Shown in pieces: positions 26,303-34,887 of a stretch of DNA of 64,000 bases. Position 1 is the first letter of the stretch, and the number at the start of each line of letters is the position of its first letter. A program made the translations under genes and the position numbers. The notes under the pieces are model-generated. The model worked only from the letters and a program-made list of their open reading frames with translations. It had not been told where the DNA came from and searched no databases. Origin of the DNA: Vagococcus salmoninarum (GTDB lineage: Bacteria > Bacillota > Bacilli > Lactobacillales > Vagococcaceae); assembly GCF_003987495.1 (NCBI RefSeq), contig NZ_NGJU01000002.1, positions 1 through 64,000 on the forward strand, given 5' to 3'.

Positions 26303-26758
26303 ATGCATATAGTTAATTATGATGGCATCTATTTAGAGGAAATTTTAAGTATGATTAAAGAATCCATTCAGAAAATCAATTGTGATGATTATTCTGAAAA
26401 ACAAATAAAAACTTGGTCCACTATCGACAAAGCGTCATTTGAAGGTTCCATTCCTCTTTATTCAAAGGTGATGCTATCTGAGAAAAATGCCGTTATTGGT
26501 TATGGTGATATGACTAGTAATGGTTATTTAGATCGATTGTTTGTCCATAAAGATTGGCAAAGGAAAGATATTGCAACTAAATTACTTGATTCATTGGAAA
26601 ACAGTTCTAACCTAACTACTTTTGAGACTTATGCTTCAATTACTGCTAAACCTTTTTTTGAGAAGCAGCATTATTATGTAGTCAAAGAAAACATCGCCAC
26701 ACTTAAAGGGCTAAAATTTATCAACTATTACATGAAAAAAGAGCTCGCTAAAGATTAA
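26303..26758 (+). CDS. GNAT family N-acetyltransferase
   Basis: A 151-residue acetyltransferase. Motif A is LDRLFVHKDWQRKDIATKLLDSLE with the QRKDIA loop in place of the canonical QGxGxG, and ITAKPFFEKQHYYVV forms motif B. The N terminus (SIQKINCDDYSEKQIKTW) resembles the YafP-like group. The ATG at 26303 is chosen, because AAGGGGAGG lies six bases before it; the ATG at 26285 is upstream of that site. Confidence 0.78.
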   Translation: MHIVNYDGIYLEEILSMIKESIQKINCDDYSEKQIKTWSTIDKASFEGSIPLYSKVMLSEKNAVIGYGDMTSNGYLDRLFVHKDWQRKDIATKLLDSLENSSNLTTFETYASITAKPFFEKQHYYVVKENIATLKGLKFINYYMKKELAKD

Positions 26759-26772
26759 CAGACATAGTCTAA

Positions 26773-26937
26773 AAAAAGATCTTCTTCTCTTGTGGAATGG
26801 CATTGCTATTGATTAGTTTTGTTAACGTAGCTTCAGCATCAGAAACAACCAATAACAATGTTCCACCAAATCGTTTATTCGTTTGCACTATAATTGATTA
26901 TAAAAATGATTGGTTCTTAATATGCAGCTACAATTAG
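26773..26937 (+). pseudogene. Remnant of a small secreted peptide gene (tentative)
   Basis: The frame opens at 26773 and reads KKIFFSCGMALLLISFVNVASA, a complete signal peptide with an Ala-x-Ala-type cleavage site, then about 30 residues (SETTNNNVPPNRLF...DWFLICSYN). There is no start codon or ribosome site before the two lysines; the only ATG, at 26797, would leave half a signal peptide. A good terminator follows. It looks like an exported peptide gene that lost its start, or a short peptide begun at 26797. Confidence 0.35.
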
Positions 26938-26972
26938 TTTGTTTTAATGAATATACTCAAATTTAATACATA

Positions 26973-27002
26973 AACAAGACGTCAATTTAACGTCTTGTTT
27001 TT
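26973..27002 (+). terminator. Terminator after the secreted peptide remnant
   Basis: Perfect 10-bp stem AACAAGACGT/ACGTCTTGTT followed by TTTTT. Confidence 0.8.
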
Positions 27003-27095
27003 CGCGAAAACTACTTTGTATAATATGTATTATGTAAACTAAGATTAAATTATTTTTTAACTTGAGTTATCCAGCCCATTCCCTATCTTACATCA

Positions 27096-27133
27096 CCAAA
27101 AAACAGCTCTCAATTCATGCGCTGAGGGCTGTT
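27096..27133 (-). terminator. Terminator of rluF
   Basis: AACAGCYCTCA stem (one G-U) with 10-base loop and TTTTTT on the minus strand. Confidence 0.75.
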
Positions 27134-27140
27134 TCGATGA

Positions 27141-27926
27141 TTACTGCTTAATTGCTTCGTTAATATCTTTTAATTCTGCTTCAGTTAAGTAACGCCATTG
27201 ACCTTCGCCAAGATTACCTAAATGGACATTCATAATGCGTTTACGTTTCAAACTAACTACTTTATAGTTTAGTTCTTGACACATTCGTCTTATTTGTCTA
27301 TTTAAACCTTGTTTAAGTGTTAAGTTAAAGCTTGTGGCGCCAATTGGCTCAACTTTACAAGGCAGTGTCACTTGCCGTTGATCTGCTACTAAATTATAGA
27401 TTTCAACACCATTTTTCATTTTATGAATAAAGTCTGGGGTACATTTATGATCAACCATCACTTGGTACTCTTTGTCATGGCCATTTTCTTCCCGTAAAAT
27501 TTTATTAACAATGTCGCCATCGTTTGTCATTAACAATAAACCAGTCGAATCTTTATCTAAGCGACCGATTGGGAAAATCTTCCCAGGATAGTTCATAAAG
27601 TCTGTTAAATTACCGGGAATATTTTTATCCGTAGTACAAGTAATTCCAGCTGGTTTATTTAAGGCAATATAGACCATTTCTGTTTTAAGTGTTAAGACCT
27701 GACCATCAACGGCTACAACTTGTCCTGGCAACACTCGTAAGCCAATTGGTGCAAGTTCGCCATCAACAGTCACTCGGCCGGCTTCAATCAGGCGGTCTGC
27801 TTCTCTTCTTGATGAGAAGCCAGTATCACTGATGTACTTATTTAATCTAAGACTTTCTTTTATTTCATGTTCAATCGGTGATCCTTCATAATTCTTTTTA
27901 ATCGATTGTTGACGTGCATGTTTCAT
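27141..27926 (-). CDS. rluF: 23S rRNA pseudouridine synthase, RluF type
   Basis: A 261-residue protein of the RsuA/RluB/E/F family. The N terminus is an S4 RNA-binding domain (LRLNKYISDTGFSSRREADRLIEAGRVTVDG), followed by the synthase core with NKPAGITCTT and the catalytic Asp in FPIGRLDKDSTGLLLMTNDGD. The end QGLNRQIRRMCQELNYKVVSLKRKRIMNV matches RluF, which in E. coli modifies U2604 of 23S rRNA. AGAGGAAG precedes the ATG. RluB is the main alternative; the S4 and C-terminal motifs favour RluF. Confidence 0.85.
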   Translation of the reverse strand: MKHARQQSIKKNYEGSPIEHEIKESLRLNKYISDTGFSSRREADRLIEAGRVTVDGELAPIGLRVLPGQVVAVDGQVLTLKTEMVYIALNKPAGITCTTDKNIPGNLTDFMNYPGKIFPIGRLDKDSTGLLLMTNDGDIVNKILREENGHDKEYQVMVDHKCTPDFIHKMKNGVEIYNLVADQRQVTLPCKVEPIGATSFNLTLKQGLNRQIRRMCQELNYKVVSLKRKRIMNVHLGNLGEGQWRYLTEAELKDINEAIKQ

Positions 27927-28007
27927 TTAGCTTCCTCTTATCTATGTTTTATGATGCTCCTCTTCCATTATAAAGGTTAGCAGCAAATAAGCAAAGTAAT
28001 TCCTTAA

Positions 28008-29093
28008 TTACTTAATAGCAGCTAAATACAGCCGCCGACTGTTTAAAACGATGACTTTTACGATACCATATAAAGGAATACAAATAATCATCCCAATAAT
28101 ACCACCAATACTACCGGCACCAATTAAGATTAAGATAATTGTTAACGGATGAATACTTAGAGACTTAGCCATTAAAAAAGGTTTAATTAAGTTGGCATCT
28201 AATTGTTGAATAATAAACAAGCCAACAGCAGTCCAGAGAACTTGCCAGCCTGAAATAAAACAAGCGATCAACAAAGCTGGTACTGCGCCAATAAAAGGCC
28301 CTAAATACGGGATTATATTAGTCACACCGCAGAAGACACCTAACAGCAAGGCATAAGGTTGTCCTAAAATAGTAAATAAAGCAAAACTAAGAATTCCGAT
28401 TAACAAGGCATCTAAAATCGTACTAGTAATATAAGCTGATAAAACCTCATCAATTTCACGACAGACTATTTCTAATTCACTTTTGATTTTTTTAGGAAAA
28501 AAAACGGATAAGGCTTTTAAAAAATGATCGCCATCTTTAAACATAAAAAATAAGATAAAAGGCACCGTAAAAAGTGAAATTAAAAATGTCATTAAGAAAC
28601 TGGCGAAGACAGATAAACTATTCGTTAAACTGATGATTGTAAAATTCAACAGATTACTAATCGTTAAATTCATTTGATTTAACTGCTCTTGGACATTGAA
28701 CCCCCCGAGACTCTTAGGTAAATCAACTTGATTCAACCATTGGCTAAACTGACTTGAATATTCAGGAATCATTTGACTTAAAGCGACAAATTGGTCAACT
28801 AATTGTGGCAAGAGACTGATAACTGACAAAGAAATGAAGCAAATTAATAGTAATAAGCTTAAAGAAAAGCTGATTAAGCGATGAATCCCCTTCTTTTCAA
28901 AAAAACGAATCAAAGGTTTTAAGACATAAAACAAAAATACTGCAATTAGGACCGGGCCAACAATGGCTGAAAAGACTTTTTTGATTGGCAGCAAGATAAA
29001 TGGCATTCTCGATAATAAAAACACCCCTATTATGATCAACAGAATTTGAACTGTCCAAAAATATAGCCGTGACTCTTTAAATTGTGAATTCAT
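28008..29093 (-). CDS. AI-2E family transporter
   Basis: A 361-residue membrane protein with about eight helices of the AI-2 exporter superfamily (formerly UPF0118/PerM). Typical segments are the VLKPLIRFFEKKGIHRLIS motif after helix 2, DEVLSAYITSTILDALLIGILSF and the PYLGPFIGAVPALLIA stretch. Members include the E. coli AI-2 exporter TqsA and Na+/H+ antiporters; the substrate here is not determined. The ATG at 29093 has AAGGGGG ahead. Confidence 0.85.
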   Translation of the reverse strand: MNSQFKESRLYFWTVQILLIIIGVFLLSRMPFILLPIKKVFSAIVGPVLIAVFLFYVLKPLIRFFEKKGIHRLISFSLSLLLLICFISLSVISLLPQLVDQFVALSQMIPEYSSQFSQWLNQVDLPKSLGGFNVQEQLNQMNLTISNLLNFTIISLTNSLSVFASFLMTFLISLFTVPFILFFMFKDGDHFLKALSVFFPKKIKSELEIVCREIDEVLSAYITSTILDALLIGILSFALFTILGQPYALLLGVFCGVTNIIPYLGPFIGAVPALLIACFISGWQVLWTAVGLFIIQQLDANLIKPFLMAKSLSIHPLTIILILIGAGSIGGIIGMIICIPLYGIVKVIVLNSRRLYLAAIK

Positions 29094-29116
29094 CAAAAAC
29101 CCCCTTAATATTTTTC

Positions 29117-29145
29117 AGTTTAACACGATTTTTCTGCGCCACCAA
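29117..29145 (-). promoter_or_regulatory. Promoter of the AI-2E gene
   Basis: TTGGTG, a 17-base spacer and TAAACT, with TGT before the -10 (extended form). It lies downstream of the terminator at 29155-29187, so that terminator does not belong to this transcript. Confidence 0.55.
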
Positions 29146-29154
29146 CTTTTTTAC

Positions 29155-29250
29155 ACAAAAAAAAAGAGACAGTTTCCGCTGCCTCTTCCCTATAGGATGA
29201 AAAAAATTTAAAAACAAAATTCCTGAACATTTACATTCTTAATATACCAC
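29155..29250 (-). ncRNA. Candidate small RNA of about 80 nt
   Basis: On the minus strand an extended -10 element (TGG-TATATT at 29241-29249) is followed about 50-60 bases later by a terminator hairpin (AAGAGGCAG...CTGTCTCTT, one G-U) with ten T at 29155-29164. No annotated gene lies upstream, since the ROK gene runs the other way. No open frame with a ribosome site is present. A stand-alone small transcript is the simplest reading. Confidence 0.35.
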
Positions 29251-29388
29251 CCCTAGCTCCTGTCATCCACTCAATTTCTGCATCATATTATGCAAAAATT
29301 GATTTTATTCCGATGAGTTTTCGGAAAACTTGCTATCAGCGTCTAGATTCGCTACACTAAAAAGAAATAAGAAAGGAGTTAGTCTATT

Positions 29389-30312
29389 ATGACCTTACTT
29401 GCCCTTGATATTGGTGGTTCAGCTGTTAAATATGGCCTTTGGCATCAAGAAGAATTGCAACAAACAGGTGAATTTACCACTCCCAAAACCCGACAAGCTT
29501 TTTACGATAAAATCATTGAGCTAAAAAGTGAGACTTATCGCACTTATGACATTAACGGCATTGCTCTTAGTTGCCCTGGGGACACTGATGAAGAGACTGG
29601 CTTTGTGAATGGGTTTAGTTTTGTGCCTTTCCTTCATTTAGGTGAATTCCAGCAAGAATTTTCAAAGACTGTCGACCTACCTGTCCGGATGATTAACGAT
29701 GCTAACAGTGCGACTTTAGCGGAATTAACTTATGGAATTGGGAAAGACGTCAAAGATGGTCTGTTCGTGATTATTGGCACCGGCATCGGGATTGGCATGG
29801 TGGCTGATCATCAATTAGTAACGACAACGAGTGATAAAATTAATGATTTTGAAAAACTCATTGCTGATAGCATCAAAGTCTTCAACAATTCAAAAGTTTC
29901 CTTAGTTAAAATTGCCCGCCGAGTCTCTTTAAAAAAATTAAAATTACCTAGCACATTTAATGGTAAAGATATCTTTGAGTTAGCTGATCAAGGAGACGAC
30001 TTAGCTCAAAAAGAGTTAGAACAAATGTATGTTGCCTTATCTCATGTCTTAATTAGTTTAAATGCGGCATTTAAACCAGAAATGATTGGCTTTGGTGGTG
30101 GCATTAGTAATAATCCTGCCTTGATTCCCAATTTAGAGCAGCATATGACAGAAATGATTAGTGAGAACCCACCCTTTTTAACGATTTTAAATAGTCTTTT
30201 TGCAGTAGAATTAACCGATTTTCCCTTACCTGTCTTAAAAACTTGTCACTTTAAAAGTGAGGCTAACTTAATCGGAGCAGTCATTCATTATCAAAACAAC
30301 TGTAAGGACTAA
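29389..30312 (+). CDS. Divergent ROK-family protein (sugar kinase-like)
   Basis: A 307-residue protein with actin-like ATPase fold. LLALDIGGSAVKYGL is the phosphate-1 loop, MINDANSATLAEL holds the catalytic-base-type Asp, FVIIGTGIGIGMV is the phosphate-2 loop and IGFGGGISNNP the adenosine loop. The segment after phosphate 2, which in most ROK kinases carries GAxGxAGExGH and the zinc motif CxCGxxGC, is replaced by an unrelated stretch (residues about 140-185) without any Cys. Sugar phosphorylation is possible, as in BglK-type members, but the missing residues leave the substrate and activity open. AAAGGAG precedes the ATG. It converges with the next gene. Confidence 0.75.
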   Translation: MTLLALDIGGSAVKYGLWHQEELQQTGEFTTPKTRQAFYDKIIELKSETYRTYDINGIALSCPGDTDEETGFVNGFSFVPFLHLGEFQQEFSKTVDLPVRMINDANSATLAELTYGIGKDVKDGLFVIIGTGIGIGMVADHQLVTTTSDKINDFEKLIADSIKVFNNSKVSLVKIARRVSLKKLKLPSTFNGKDIFELADQGDDLAQKELEQMYVALSHVLISLNAAFKPEMIGFGGGISNNPALIPNLEQHMTEMISENPPFLTILNSLFAVELTDFPLPVLKTCHFKSEANLIGAVIHYQNNCKD

Positions 30313-30315
30313 CGA

Positions 30316-31236
30316 TTAAGTGACAGTCTCCTCTTCCAGGATTACTAATTCTTGAATCGGTCCTAGGTCGGCTAACACTTGGCTAATTAGCAAGTGTTTT
30401 GCTAGTTCTTGCTGCCAGTCTGACTGACAAGTCTTGAAAGAGTCGTGACAAACAGTCTGAAGCCGATTTTTCACTTGATTGACCTCTTTAGCTAAGTTTT
30501 TGCTAGTCACTTTAAGCAGCGGCTTAGCTAAAGTATTTGTCCGACCGATCTCAGCTAAGTAATCCATTTCAAGCAAGGTTCCCATAATAATATTATGTCT
30601 ACTTCGCCGAATTCGTTCTTGGTTATCGACCATTTCTAATAATATTCCACTAGTTTCAACAAAATAACTTGGATTAATATCTCCTAATAAGGAATAGACC
30701 TTTTCTTGTAAAGGAGTTCCTTGATAATTAGCAAAGAAATTAGCCACTCCTTGGCCGCTATTAATTTTATTAGCTTCACAATATAGATATCGCCCTTCTT
30801 TAATGATAAAACTTTGGTAAAGCTCGTCATAGTTTAAGGGTGACATTACATAAGTTAATCTTGATTCCGCTCTTAATTCCTGACTGGCAATGGCACTATA
30901 GACCTTTGTTAGTTTTGAACCTTCTAGTCCTGCTAACATTTTCTGACTGACTTCCTCAACCATTCCCCCTAGTTCCATGAGCTCTTCCCTTAAAATTAAA
31001 GGCAGTTGACTCGTATATTTTCCTTGTTCACGGTTGTATAAGGCTGATTCCACATATAACCCCATATCAACATCAACTGACTGCCAAGCTGGTAAGACTT
31101 CCTTAATTTCTCTTAACGTAATGTGAGGTTTGTTGTTAACTTCTTGCCAAATAATTAGTTCTTCCAGCCATTTAAGTTGCGCTGACTTAAATTTTTTCTG
31201 CTTTTCTCCAAAATTAGCTAAAGTAAAGTTTTTCAT
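30316..31236 (-). CDS. Hypothetical protein, possibly DUF1803-like
   Basis: A 306-residue, mostly helical soluble protein. The first 90 residues, with a helical pair ending NREQGKYTSQLPLIL, resemble the DUF1803 proteins found next to ppaC in streptococci; the rest is not recognised. The neighbour ppaC lies 87 bases upstream past a terminator, which supports that reading. No membrane segment or catalytic motif is seen. Confidence 0.5.
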   Translation of the reverse strand: MKNFTLANFGEKQKKFKSAQLKWLEELIIWQEVNNKPHITLREIKEVLPAWQSVDVDMGLYVESALYNREQGKYTSQLPLILREELMELGGMVEEVSQKMLAGLEGSKLTKVYSAIASQELRAESRLTYVMSPLNYDELYQSFIIKEGRYLYCEANKINSGQGVANFFANYQGTPLQEKVYSLLGDINPSYFVETSGILLEMVDNQERIRRSRHNIIMGTLLEMDYLAEIGRTNTLAKPLLKVTSKNLAKEVNQVKNRLQTVCHDSFKTCQSDWQQELAKHLLISQVLADLGPIQELVILEEETVT

Positions 31237-31282
31237 AGTGACTCCATTCTAGTTGACATAATATAATTATTGCCTACTTTAT

Positions 31283-31313
31283 AAAAATAAGGCTGAAACT
31301 TTAGCTTCAGCCT
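31283..31313 (-). terminator. Terminator of ppaC
   Basis: AGGCTGAAG/YTTCAGCCT stem with a short loop followed by TTATTTTTAT on the minus strand. Confidence 0.75.
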
Positions 31314-31323
31314 CAGAGAATTC

Positions 31324-32250
31324 TTATTTAAATGCAGCTGTTAATTGTGGTACAACTTGTTTTTTCCGAGAAACTACTCCTGGTAAAATAGCTTGATTAT
31401 TCGTTAATTTAGTCTCAAAGGCTTTTTCAACTTTGTCTTGATCAGAACCAATCACTAAAATCGCTGAATCACTTGCTAAAATATCAGTAATGACTAAAAT
31501 AAACAAATCAAAGCCACCTTCTGCATTTTGTTTAGTCATTTCCGCTTCCAACTTAACTTGGCGAGCTAAGACTTCATTCACGTCAACAGTATTTACTTGA
31601 CCGATACGGACATTTTTATCTCCCATTGGGAAACTTTTAGCATCCATGTTCAGTAAGTCTGCTTCAGATTTAGTACTTAAATTTGTTCCAGCTTTTAACA
31701 TGTCTAAACCGTAACTTTCTAAATCAGTCTTAGAAATAACGGCTAACTCTTTCGCAGCCGCCACATCTTCTGGGGTACAAGTTGGTGATTTGAATAATAA
31801 TGAATCTGAAACAATGGCTGATAACATTAAGCCAGCAATTTTTTCAGGAATAGCAATGCCATGTTCTTTGTATAATTTCAAAATAATAGTGTTCGTACAG
31901 CCCACAGGTTCCCCTCGGTAATACAATGGGTTAGCTGTTTCAAAGTTAGCAATTCGGTGATGATCAACGACTGCTAAGACTTCTAAGTCAGCAATATCAG
32001 CAATGCTTTGTTGCGCTTCGTTGTGATCGACTAACATGACTTGCTGAGTTTCATTGGCCGCTGTTGTGACGATCCGCGGTGCTGCTGTCTCGAAATGATT
32101 TAAAGCATAAGCTGTTTCTTCGTTAACTGGACCTAAAGCGACAGCTTCAGCTGCAACCCCTAATTGATTTTGTAAATAAGCGAATGAAATCGCTGATGTA
32201 ATGGCATCTGTATCTGGATTTTGATGACCGAAAACTAAAACTTTTGACAT
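31324..32250 (-). CDS. ppaC: Manganese-dependent inorganic pyrophosphatase
   Basis: A 308-residue family II pyrophosphatase of the DHH superfamily, cytosolic, splitting PPi made by biosynthesis. Metal ligands are visible: His9, Asp13 and Asp15 in FGHQNPDTDA, Asp75 in MLVDHNE and the DHH motif Asp96-His97-His98. The C-terminal substrate motif SRKKQVVPQL is present with its conserved Arg-Lys-Lys. AAGGGG precedes the ATG. The LysR gene ends 25 bases upstream, so ppaC may be read partly from that transcript. Confidence 0.96.
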   Translation of the reverse strand: MSKVLVFGHQNPDTDAITSAISFAYLQNQLGVAAEAVALGPVNEETAYALNHFETAAPRIVTTAANETQQVMLVDHNEAQQSIADIADLEVLAVVDHHRIANFETANPLYYRGEPVGCTNTIILKLYKEHGIAIPEKIAGLMLSAIVSDSLLFKSPTCTPEDVAAAKELAVISKTDLESYGLDMLKAGTNLSTKSEADLLNMDAKSFPMGDKNVRIGQVNTVDVNEVLARQVKLEAEMTKQNAEGGFDLFILVITDILASDSAILVIGSDQDKVEKAFETKLTNNQAILPGVVSRKKQVVPQLTAAFK

Positions 32251-32275
32251 ATGATTACCCCTTATAAATGATTTA

Positions 32276-33223
32276 TTATTTTGTTAAACGAGAAATATAA
32301 TCCTCGGTAGACACGTAAGACATAAATTCTTTGAGAAAATGACTAATTCGCGGAATTTCTAATTTTTCTTTGCGATAGACAAAAGATAAGTCCATAGCAA
32401 TTGGCGGATCAAAAGGAATCGCTTCTAATTGGCCTTCTTGCCGATGAGCTTGGAAAAAAGACCTTGGTAAAGCTGTATTAGTACCTGTTTCATTACTGAA
32501 ACGGAACATTTGATCTGGTTTCGTAAAGTGTGCCACCCCTTCAGGTTTCGGCAGACTTTGATCGGCAAAGGCTGATTGAATGACTTGGGAAACGAAATAA
32601 CTTTTCGGATAAGTCACCCAAGGAAAAGCTAGGGCAGCCTCGTAAGAGATCCGTTGTAATTTTTCTAAGGCTTGATTGTGGTGTAAGAACAGTAACTCGT
32701 CTTCAATAATATTAATGGACTCGTAATCTCGCCACTTTGATAACACTTCTTTTGGTAAATATAAAACCGCAATGTCGATGCGATTTGATTCTAAAAACTC
32801 CCAGACTTCTTTCCGACCAACCATTAATAAAGTTACCGTAATATCTGGATATTGCTTATAATAATTAGTAATAAACTCCGTCATGACTTTATCTTCTACG
32901 GAAGCTGAAATACCAATTGTAATTTTACCTGTCGTGCTTAAGTTTTCATCGTGAATTTTTTCCGCTGCATCAATTAAAATATCATAAATATTTTCTACAG
33001 CATCACGCATGATTTGACCTGCTTCAGTCAAATGGAGTTGTTTACCATTGGTGGCGAACAAGGTTGTTTCTAATTTTTTTTCAAGTTTTTTTATTTGCTG
33101 TGTCAGGGCCGGCTGTGAAATCCCCAATAAACTAGCTGTTTTCGTGTAGTTTAGTGTGTCGGCTAATTGTAAAAAATAAGCAAACGCCCGTGATGAAATA
33201 ATACTACTCGGTTGATCTTTCAT
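32276..33223 (-). CDS. LysR-family transcriptional regulator
   Basis: A 315-residue protein with the N-terminal winged HTH (AFAYFLQLADTLNYTKTASLLGISQPALTQQIKKLEK in residues 13-50, then FATNGKQLHLTEAG) and a C-terminal substrate-binding domain of two alpha/beta lobes. It lies between the GntP permease gene and ppaC, on the same strand as both. Control of the acid-sugar genes next door is a reasonable guess, not a demonstrated link. Confidence 0.85.
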   Translation of the reverse strand: MKDQPSSIISSRAFAYFLQLADTLNYTKTASLLGISQPALTQQIKKLEKKLETTLFATNGKQLHLTEAGQIMRDAVENIYDILIDAAEKIHDENLSTTGKITIGISASVEDKVMTEFITNYYKQYPDITVTLLMVGRKEVWEFLESNRIDIAVLYLPKEVLSKWRDYESINIIEDELLFLHHNQALEKLQRISYEAALAFPWVTYPKSYFVSQVIQSAFADQSLPKPEGVAHFTKPDQMFRFSNETGTNTALPRSFFQAHRQEGQLEAIPFDPPIAMDLSFVYRKEKLEIPRISHFLKEFMSYVSTEDYISRLTK

Positions 33224-33279
33224 CTGGTAAAAACCTCTTTCTAAAATTACTGAATACTTATATATTGTAACACAAAGAC

Positions 33280-33344
33280 TAGTAAAAAATAAAAGAAATC
33301 AAGACTTTATCACTACTGAGAGCCAGCCCTTGATGATTTCTTTT
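33280..33344 (-). terminator. Terminator of the GntP permease gene
   Basis: Stem AAAAGAAATC/GATTTCTTTT with a long loop and a T-rich tail (ATTTTTTAC) on the minus strand, 28 bases past the permease stop. Confidence 0.6.
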
Positions 33345-33371
33345 ATTATTAAAGACTTCTTTAACTGTAAG

Positions 33372-34634
33372 TTACATGATTTTCAACAAACCGTAGATCA
33401 ATGTTGCCACAACTACCGTCACCATAGCAATAGTTGCTTCATAAGGGATTAACCTTAATCTTTCTTTAAAAGTCATATCGATTGGCCCTGAGGAAGCATG
33501 AAAAATACTGCCATGGGGTAACATATCGATAACAGTCGCGCCGGTATGAATCATAACCGCGCCACCGACAGCTGATATCCCTGAATTGACAATGGTGTCA
33601 CTAAAAACGGAACCGGTAATAGCGGAACCAGACGTAGTTGAGGCGGTAGCAGCGCCCATCAAAATATCAGAAATAGGCGCTAACATATAGACTGGCAACC
33701 CGATGTATTCGATCCCTTGAATTAACAGTTCACCAATCCCGGAATGACTAACGATCCCAGCTAACGTTCCTGTTCCTAATAAAATCAAAGCCACGCCGGA
33801 CATTTTCAGCAATCCTTTTTCAGAATAAGGGATTATTTTTTGATGGCTGTCGATTATTAAACAACCAATCACCCCACCGAGGGGCAACGCAATAATCGGA
33901 TCAATTTCAATCCCAGCTAGGGGCCTTAGCATTAGTAAAAAAATCGCAATCCCTGCTGGTGACATCGCCTTAATAAAACTCAATTCAACCCTTTCCACTT
34001 CTTTGACACTTACTGTCTTTAGATAACTGCCACTTTTAAACGTCCTTTTAGCCATGAGATAGGTAGCGGCTAAGCCGAAAAGAGCTGGAATAATCCCCCC
34101 TAACATGACTTGGGACAAAGGAATGTCAAAAGCTTCTGCAATGGCAATTGAATTGGGGTTTGGTGAAATAATATTGCCAGCCTTAGCCCCACCCATCATC
34201 GCTAATAAAATAGCTGAGCGACTAAAACCAGCTTTTTGCGCAATTGAAAGGGCAATTGGAGAAATAGTAATAATGACCACATCAAGAAAAACTCCTGAAG
34301 CTGTTAAAATCATCGCCGCAATTGATAATGCTAAAAGGGCTTTGGATTCTCCGAGCTGTTTAATAATTCTTTCGGCAATCACAATCGTGCTTCCTGACTC
34401 GATTAAGACACCTGCTAAGACACCGGCGGCTAAGATTCGTAAAATGGCTGGTGAAATTCCTTGAACACCGACAATCATGATTTCAACAGTTCTTGTTAAA
34501 GAAGCACCGCCAACTAAGCCACCAAAAATAGCACCACTAATTAACGAATAAACGGGAGTGACTTTTTTGAAAATTAAGAAAACTGAAAACAACAAACCAA
34601 TGATGGCTCCTAAAGCCGAAATATCGCTAGTCAT
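33372..34634 (-). CDS. GntP-family permease
   Basis: A 420-residue membrane protein with about twelve helices. MGGAKAGNIISPNPNSIAIAEAF and ATASTTSGSAITGSVF are typical of the gluconate:H+ symporter family. Its divergent neighbours code for a beta-hydroxyacid dehydrogenase and a DUF1537 kinase, so the likely substrate is a C4 acid sugar such as threonate or erythronate, or glycerate. AGAAAGGATT precedes the ATG. It has its own terminator. Confidence 0.82.
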   Translation of the reverse strand: MTSDISALGAIIGLLFSVFLIFKKVTPVYSLISGAIFGGLVGGASLTRTVEIMIVGVQGISPAILRILAAGVLAGVLIESGSTIVIAERIIKQLGESKALLALSIAAMILTASGVFLDVVIITISPIALSIAQKAGFSRSAILLAMMGGAKAGNIISPNPNSIAIAEAFDIPLSQVMLGGIIPALFGLAATYLMAKRTFKSGSYLKTVSVKEVERVELSFIKAMSPAGIAIFLLMLRPLAGIEIDPIIALPLGGVIGCLIIDSHQKIIPYSEKGLLKMSGVALILLGTGTLAGIVSHSGIGELLIQGIEYIGLPVYMLAPISDILMGAATASTTSGSAITGSVFSDTIVNSGISAVGGAVMIHTGATVIDMLPHGSIFHASSGPIDMTFKERLRLIPYEATIAMVTVVVATLIYGLLKIM

Positions 34635-34760
34635 AGTTAATCCTTTCTAAACAATTCCAAATGACAACAATTGGTAAGGACAATTTTCTAGTCTAAAATC
34701 TGAAGTGACAACTTAAAAATAGTGTAATATCTGACTGGCACAAAGTCAACAACTAAGCAA

Positions 34761-34789
34761 TTGACAGCGTTTTATAAAAATGGTAGGAT
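34761..34789 (+). promoter_or_regulatory. Promoter of the acid-sugar dehydrogenase-kinase operon
   Basis: TTGACA, a 17-base spacer and TAGGAT, about 100 bases before the dehydrogenase start. Confidence 0.65.
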
Positions 34790-34887
34790 TGTTTTGTATT
34801 TTCCCAATTGCCTTCAGCCCCTTCTGATTCCCCCTACTACAGACCTTTTTGCCTGTCTCTTAGTTTTACTTATAAAGGAGAATTATT

